64,000 nt of DNA, taken from NCBI GenBank assembly GCA_028023455.1, contig JAQFVV010000030.1, positions 2,314,501 through 2,378,500 of the forward strand. The letters are read 5' to 3'. The stretch's first letter is position 1; every line of letters begins with the position of its first letter. Below the pieces are notes generated by a model. That model was given only the letters and a program-made list of their open reading frames with translations. It was not told where the DNA came from and ran no database searches. This document shows, in pieces, positions 58,420 to 64,000 of this stretch. The position numbers and the translations under genes are program-made. The DNA comes from Epiperipatus broadwayi. Its lineage: Eukaryota > Onychophora > Udeonychophora > Euonychophora > Peripatidae.

Positions 58420-61400
58420 TTATCATGTTACTGATTTGAATCAAAATGTACTAGGTAACAAGTGTTGAATAGTGTTTTTGTTCTACAATTTTGTAGTCTC
58501 TTTGTTAGACTATATTTAGTTTATTTGTGCATGTTCTGGGATGTCTCCAGGAGTTTTGTTAAAAGTGAACATATATCTTGTACTCCATAGTGCACATAAT
58601 ATACTTTCCCAGATATGTGCATAGATTCCTGTACAAAAGGTATCAAATAGATTTGGATGCTATTCTATTTATCAATTAGAAGTTCTAATATTATGTTATG
58701 CAAAGTTGCAAGTTTGGCACATTTGAGAAAAAGGTATCGTGTTTCTGATTCAAGATGACATAGATATCTTTTATTTTATCAAAGAAAAAAGACACTGCAA
58801 AAAAATTGGAGAATGGTCAGAGCTTCCATATTGACTTTTAGAAAGAGGTCAAAATATATTGATTCCAGGAAACAAAACCTAACTTTTCTACATAATTGTT
58901 TATTGATTAAATATAGAATAGTTTCTTTAAATTTCTGAATAGGGATTCAATAAATTGAATACTTCTGAGTATGCAAATTTTTATTTGTGTGGGCAGAAGA
59001 TGAAGTTTTTAAAGTTATAGAATTAATCTCTGAGTGTTTACAAATACCCTTTCTGATGATGTTTATCTGAAAGTAATTTAAAATGCAGGTTCTAATTCTG
59101 AATATGTTAGTGGTTAAGGGATATTATATTGAATGTTGTTTTGATTATTTCCAAGCCATATAGAAATAATTCATTTTATAAAAAGGGATATTGTAATATT
59201 TTGATTAAGATTGCAACAGTTTTATTGTTTCAGAGTAATTTTCTATATAGGCTGGGAATCTGACTTCTGAAAGCTTTAGTGTAAATTGTTATTGGGTTGT
59301 AGTAAGCTATTATTGTCATAGCTTGCATATTTATCAATGTGGTTTTAGCATATAGAGTTAGATAAGGGTTTTTGATATTGACTGAGTTATATTTTTATAT
59401 AGTAAAGTTTTCTTTTTTAAGTTTTTTTTGAATTTGTCATTGACTTCTGAATGGCTGAAATGGAAAGAAAAACCTGAAAACGAGATTGGAGATTATTTGA
59501 GAGGATCTGTGATTTTTTTTCCTATATAAATTTGTTATGCACTAAATTTATCTAGTTTGAATTTCGTTGTCCATTTACAAATTATTTTTTTTATAGAAGT
59601 GGGGTCTGTTTTTTTGCTTGTCAGAAATATTCAAACATCATTTATATACACCTTGCACAAGATGCTTTTCTTCAGACCTGGTATGAATATTTCTGTATAT
59701 TTATTTCAATTGTTTTGATTAGTGAGTTAATATAAAGCATGAAAAAAATGAATTTTTTAAGGAGCCTTGTGGAATAAAACTATATAATATAATAGGTGAG
59801 ATTTTTCCACTTAATGTAATATATATTTTTTTGCTAAATAGAAGACATGTTAGTGTGTAAAGATAGGATTTATGAAGTGTAGTTTTTGCAAGCAGATTTA
59901 TAAATTTGTCTATTTGCATGAAATCAAAGATTCAGTTTATGTCTAATTGGTCTCCCATATGGTTGTATTTTTTGCTGTTTCTGACTTTCCCTATTGCAAT
60001 TTTTAAAAATGAAGACTGCCTGGTTAGTGGATAATCCTGTTTTATATGCTCTAATTTTGTTAATAGTAGTAGAAAGTATAGTTTTATCTTGCTTAAGCAC
60101 ACTTTTTGATATTTTAATGCCTAAAAGATTATTTAGTGTAGATTCTTTCTTTGTTGTTTTTTATGATGAGTATCCAAGAAATGAAGTATCCTTTTAGAAA
60201 GAAAGTTTGCTAAGTGGGGCAAGTATTGTGTGGTGAAATGATTCAGATGTTAGAATGCCATATGGTATGATGGGAGTATTGTATTGGGTTTCTGTAAAAA
60301 AAAAATCATTGGGTGTAAAAGATATGTCTTTGGGAGCACTAGGGATTGAAAATCTGGATTTAAAAAATGTTCCTTTCTGAAGTTTATCTTGAAGTGTGTG
60401 TATGTGGTTTCTAACATTGACTTACTGTTAATATTATTTTGCTTTTTAATGATAGATGGAACACATATATGGTCATTGCCCTAATGCCTATTTGATGTAC
60501 TGTTTACTTTATGAAAGCATTTAAGAAAATGTGTTTTTTTTAATTACAACATATTCTGTGAAAGAGAAGTTAAATGCTTTGCATGCATCTTAAGGGCAAG
60601 TTATGTAAAATGGATAATGATAAAGGATAATCTTTGCATGATTGCATTTGAAGTTTTTCCATCAGTTTTAAAAGCTCTGTGTGAGAGGAGTGCCTTTGGT
60701 GATGTGATTTATGGTATATGAGATCATGTTGTGAATGTACACTTCCCTTGTGGTGGATCCTTTTGTAGTTGCTTAATTTTGTATATGAAGGGAAACTCAA
60801 AGGTGCGTGAGGAAAGTAATAATCTGATTGTTTTACTTATTTATATTATTTTTTTAAGTTTAGTTCAAGAGTTAATGTGAGTGCTGTGTAGTCTAAGAAA
60901 AGTGAGTTTTTAAAAGTTATCTGTATCAAGTGATTGAGTGAGTAGAACACCAAATCTATAAGAGATGAGTGTTTACTATTGTTGAACAGATCGGAGTTTT
61001 GGGAAAGAAACTCCTCTTTACTCATTAGAGGGAAAACTAGTGCATGTATTTATTTACAAATTTTTTGTAGGTCATGTTGAAATCCCCTATAATTATATAT
61101 AGATAGGGGAAGTTAATTAGTTTTCCGTTTAGTATTAGGATTATTCTGTTGATAATTATGTGACCTGAAGTTAAATAAGCAAAAATTATATTTGTATTTG
61201 CTTTATGAAACAGGGTTATTAACAAATAAATGAGAATTTATAAACATCTTAAATGAGTTAAAAAGACTTTTAATTTTTTATTATTATACCTATTCATAGA
61301 GGTGTGTATGAGTTTTTGGAAAAAGCAGGAAACCTTTTTTGTTAAGATAACTAGCTGGGTTTATTTGAGACCTATTTAGGCCTAATATATTTGGTTGAAT

Positions 61401-61475
61401 GACGTCATAACATGTATTTTGACAATGGAGTTTAATCCTCTGACATTAAGGATGTATATTTTGTTGCATAATTAA
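58420..61475 (-). pseudogene. L1/Tx1-like LINE ORF2 (endonuclease and RT), decayed, minus strand
   Basis: Read from 61475 downward: 'IYILNVRGLNSIVK' (61455-61410), the start of an apurinic-type endonuclease; 'ANTNIIFAYLTSGH' and 'YLYIIIGDFNMTYK' (61200-61050), its GDFN motif; then a long region of broken frames with plus-strand G/T bias; then RT relics: 'MGDQLDIN.IFDFMQIDKF' (59960-59890), where the FxDxxKAFD block is expected, 'ISPIILYSFIPQGSLKN' (59805-59755) for the 'RQGCPLSP' block, and 'KSILCKVYINDV' (59670-59630) where the catalytic YADD box is expected. 'LNVRGLNS' and block order favour the L1/Tx1 group. Dead; no target duplication found. Confidence 0.55.
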
Positions 61476-61544
61476 CCTAATAAAATAAAATTAAAAGCGT
61501 ATGAAGCGTTTGAAAGAGAAGCTATAAAGAGTGCAAAATATTAA

Positions 61545-61600
61545 AAGCTTAGCGCTTTCGAGGCAGGTTGCCTCATCTTCATAGCAATACTGAGCTGTGC
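61545..61600 (-). repeat. Hairpin with GAAGAT...CGAAA flanks
   Basis: On the minus strand: GCTATGAAGATGAGGCAACC then TGCCTCGAAAGCGCTAAGC. A perfect GAGGC/GCCTC stem is bordered by TGAAGAT and GAAA. It resembles the hairpins of SINE B and of the foldback at 41809-42037. Confidence 0.6.
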
Positions 61601-62242
61601 AGAACAGAGAGATAATGGCAATATGTAAAATACATGCAAATTATTTAGATAGTCGAGCGTTTGGAGATGTCGAAGCAAGCATCGTGTCTATTGATAGAGT
61701 TATTGTTACCAGTAATGAAATGCACCCCTCTAATTTTCCACTTGATGTCGTTTTTCTCTATGCAAACTATCTTGGAGTTAGAGGGTTTGAATATGTGGAC
61801 GGTTTTCTTAGAGTGTGTTTGAGAAACAAAATATATATTTAACTAAGAAAAAGGGATTGTTGTTGATATAAATTTAATACAACATATAGACTATTGATAG
61901 ATGTTCTTTTGACTAAATAAAATTAATGCTAATTAAAAGTTACTGGATAATGTAAATTATAATCAGTGGAAAGTAATATGTGTAATTGCAGATGAAATGT
62001 TTTGGGTCATATTATGTGTGTGCTTATTAATAATGTAGAATCCCTATTTGTTTGCTTGAGTTTTATTATTTGATAAGCAATATGAACAAGTGTTATTTTA
62101 ATAGGATGATGTTTATAATTGATGAAGATTGATATTTTTAATTGTTTTTACTTCTTTAACGCTATCTTCATAAATAGATTGGTTTTCACTTTTGCTGTCT
62201 TCCGTTTCAGAGTGTGTTGCTTTTCTTCCACACTTTAGCCTC
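61601..62242. other. No recognised gene
   Basis: The 81-residue plus ORF at 61597-61842 ('VEASIVSIDRVIVTSNEMH') has unusually balanced composition for this window, but I recognise no domain and it has no supporting context. I treat it as unproven. Confidence 0.3.
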
Positions 62243-62514
<272 letters not shown>

Positions 62515-64000
62515 TACAGAAAATGTGAAAGTGTATTTAGATAATATATTTCTTATAAATTAATGGCTAAGACATTTTGTTATGTTCATCAGTAATGTTG
62601 AGCAGAATATAAAATATTATTAGGGGTTTGGTTTTTTGCATTTTTATTTTGAATTTTTTTAGCATGCAATTAATTACATTTAATATCAATTAATCTATAA
62701 GTGGATAAGTTGATAAGTCGATGACTATAGATAGCATTGTTATCAAATATTCTAGAACAAAATTTAACACGTGTACTCAATTTGTATGTTAAATGTACAT
62801 CTGCTATCAATTTTGGAAGGTTCAGTGCATATTAATATATATTAAAAACAAAATAAAATTAAAGTTAATAATGTAAACATTTCATTAATTTCATCATTTT
62901 AATATAAAAAAAGGAAGGCGAAGAATTACAGCAATTTATAAATGAGAATAAAAGTAACAGTGAGATTATAAAAAATAAAAATGACGTCATTCTCATCTGT
63001 TCTTTGTTTAATTCAAATGTAATTAAAAAATTGTGCGTGTTTCAGAAATAAATAAATGATCAACTGAAATTCATCCAGATTTTAGAGGAAATACAATTTG
63101 TTTTTGTTTTTTTATTAGATCCATTAAGATATATCTGAATAAAGGTCAATAATATTCCCAAGAATATTTAAATAATTTGTTTTTATGTATAAAAAATAAT
63201 CTGATGTCAGATTTTAGTTTAATGAACTTAATAATAACACAACAATGCATATATTAGTCAAATATATGAATAAAAAATATCTTGTTCTCAAAAAAAAAGC
63301 AATATTTAATTTTTTAGTACTCTATCCAATATGTCACATGATCACGATTTCTTATGGAGCATTTTGCCTGTTCTATCCAAGATGTGTTATATGTTGTTAA
63401 TTATGAAAATACTTTTGATTTTGTATAAGGAATTGACCTGTGAATGATGCAAATGGTGTGACTGTACTTGGCCCAACAATTATCAAAGCCGTACACCTGC
63501 ATGATATTTGCTTTTTGGGGAATCAAAAAATAAATTATTTTATTTTACTTGCTAAATCTAATTAAGTTTCATTTTTTTCTGCAAAAATGCTATACTTTGA
63601 AGGCCCTTAAGTAATACAATTGAATTGTAGAAGCATTTGTTAGGTGGTAATGTAGATTTTTCAGCTACAGATAATCTGTATGCTTAAATATTTCACAATG
63701 TTCTGGTCATGTTAATATGAAATCAGCAAAGGTCAAAAATGATTCTCTTCATTAGAAATTTTATCTACTGAATCAGAATGTGCAAAAAAAATAAACTATG
63801 GAAATTAATGAATTTGCAATAAAACATTCAATGAAATAAAATATATTTTTTGCATTATATGTATTTTATTTTATGTTCTCAATTATTCATTCAATAAAAT
63901 TGCACAAAGCTATATTTACAAATAATCATAAATAAGTATTTATTTATACATTATAAATTATTAATTTGTGAATTCTAGACTTAATTTATAATAATTGTAA
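62515..64000. other. AT-rich stretch with one family K insertion
   Basis: No ORF or other repeat seen apart from the element at 63321-63385. 63440-63500 is slightly less AT-rich, without a recognisable feature. Confidence 0.4.
63321..63385 (+). mobile_element. Family K element, minimal 37-bp copy with 14-bp target duplication
   Basis: The insert 63335-63371 is only CACATGATCACGATTTCTTA followed by TGGAGCATTTTGCCTGT. Flanks TCTATCCAATATGT (63321-63334) and TCTATCCAAGATGT (63372-63385) match 13 of 14. It shows that the two ends alone, about 20 bases each, define the element. Confidence 0.8.

Noticed and set aside
61597-61842. 81-residue ORF as a small gene
   Set aside because: Balanced composition but no domain, no promoter or splice context, and it lies next to repeat DNA; left as unproven.

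Overview
This is a eukaryotic, very AT-rich and intron/intergenic-like window. I find no intact host protein-coding gene, rRNA or functional tRNA. What can be recognised is mobile DNA in many states of decay: LINEs, Penelope-like elements, tRNA-derived SINEs, a pogo/Tigger-like DNA element, a hAT relic, many foldback (long inverted repeat) elements, microsatellites, and a very short element family that I cannot assign to a known class. The mix (RTE-type LINE, Penelope GIY-YIG, tRNA-SINEs, Tc1/pogo ends) suggests an animal, most likely an invertebrate; the sequence alone does not give the species.

Layout. 1-7.7 kb: quiet AT-rich DNA with two SINE families and one short 'family K' insertion. 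7.7-24.1 kb: an old duplication, copy A about 7.7-15.05 kb and copy B about 17.4-24.07 kb, in direct orientation. Each copy was later filled by different insertions: A by a Penelope-like element with inverted terminal repeats (9.8-13.0 kb), a full-length family K element (13.1-13.3 kb), a SINE and an RTE 3' fragment; B by two SINEs and the best-preserved element of the window, an RTE-type LINE (18.95-22.57 kb) broken by two in-frame stops and one frameshift. Each copy serves as the 'empty site' of the other. 24-31 kb: foldback elements, a Tigger-like element of about 1 kb, a LINE 3' end. 32.7-33.05 kb: a second Penelope fragment carrying a GIY-YIG domain. 34.9-35.5 kb: a segment with anomalous G+T/GC composition. 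36-44 kb: SINE, hAT zinc-finger relic, family K copies and a dense group of foldback elements. 45.15-51.04 kb: one decayed CR1/L2/Jockey-type LINE on the + strand, cut open by foldbacks, a SINE, and an element inside that SINE. 51-56 kb: no ORF, with a promoter-like box cluster near 52.26 kb and a polyadenylation signal at 55.26 kb. 56.3-61.5 kb: decayed LINE coding sequence on the - strand (ORF1-like with a broken zinc knuckle, and EN plus RT of an L1/Tx1-like element). 62.24-62.51 kb: about 90 perfect TTA units.

The most unusual finding is family K: at least eight copies of about 37-255 bp, most keeping both ends (a 5' core CATCACATGATCACC and a 3' end TTTTGCCTGT). Six are flanked by 10-15 bp target duplications, one with an empty paralogous site in this window. 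A second theme is a recurring hairpin flanked by CTGAAGAA and GAAA, present in the SINEs and several foldbacks, which resembles a hammerhead-ribozyme core with one extra base. All coordinates of degenerate repeats are approximate to about 10-30 bases.
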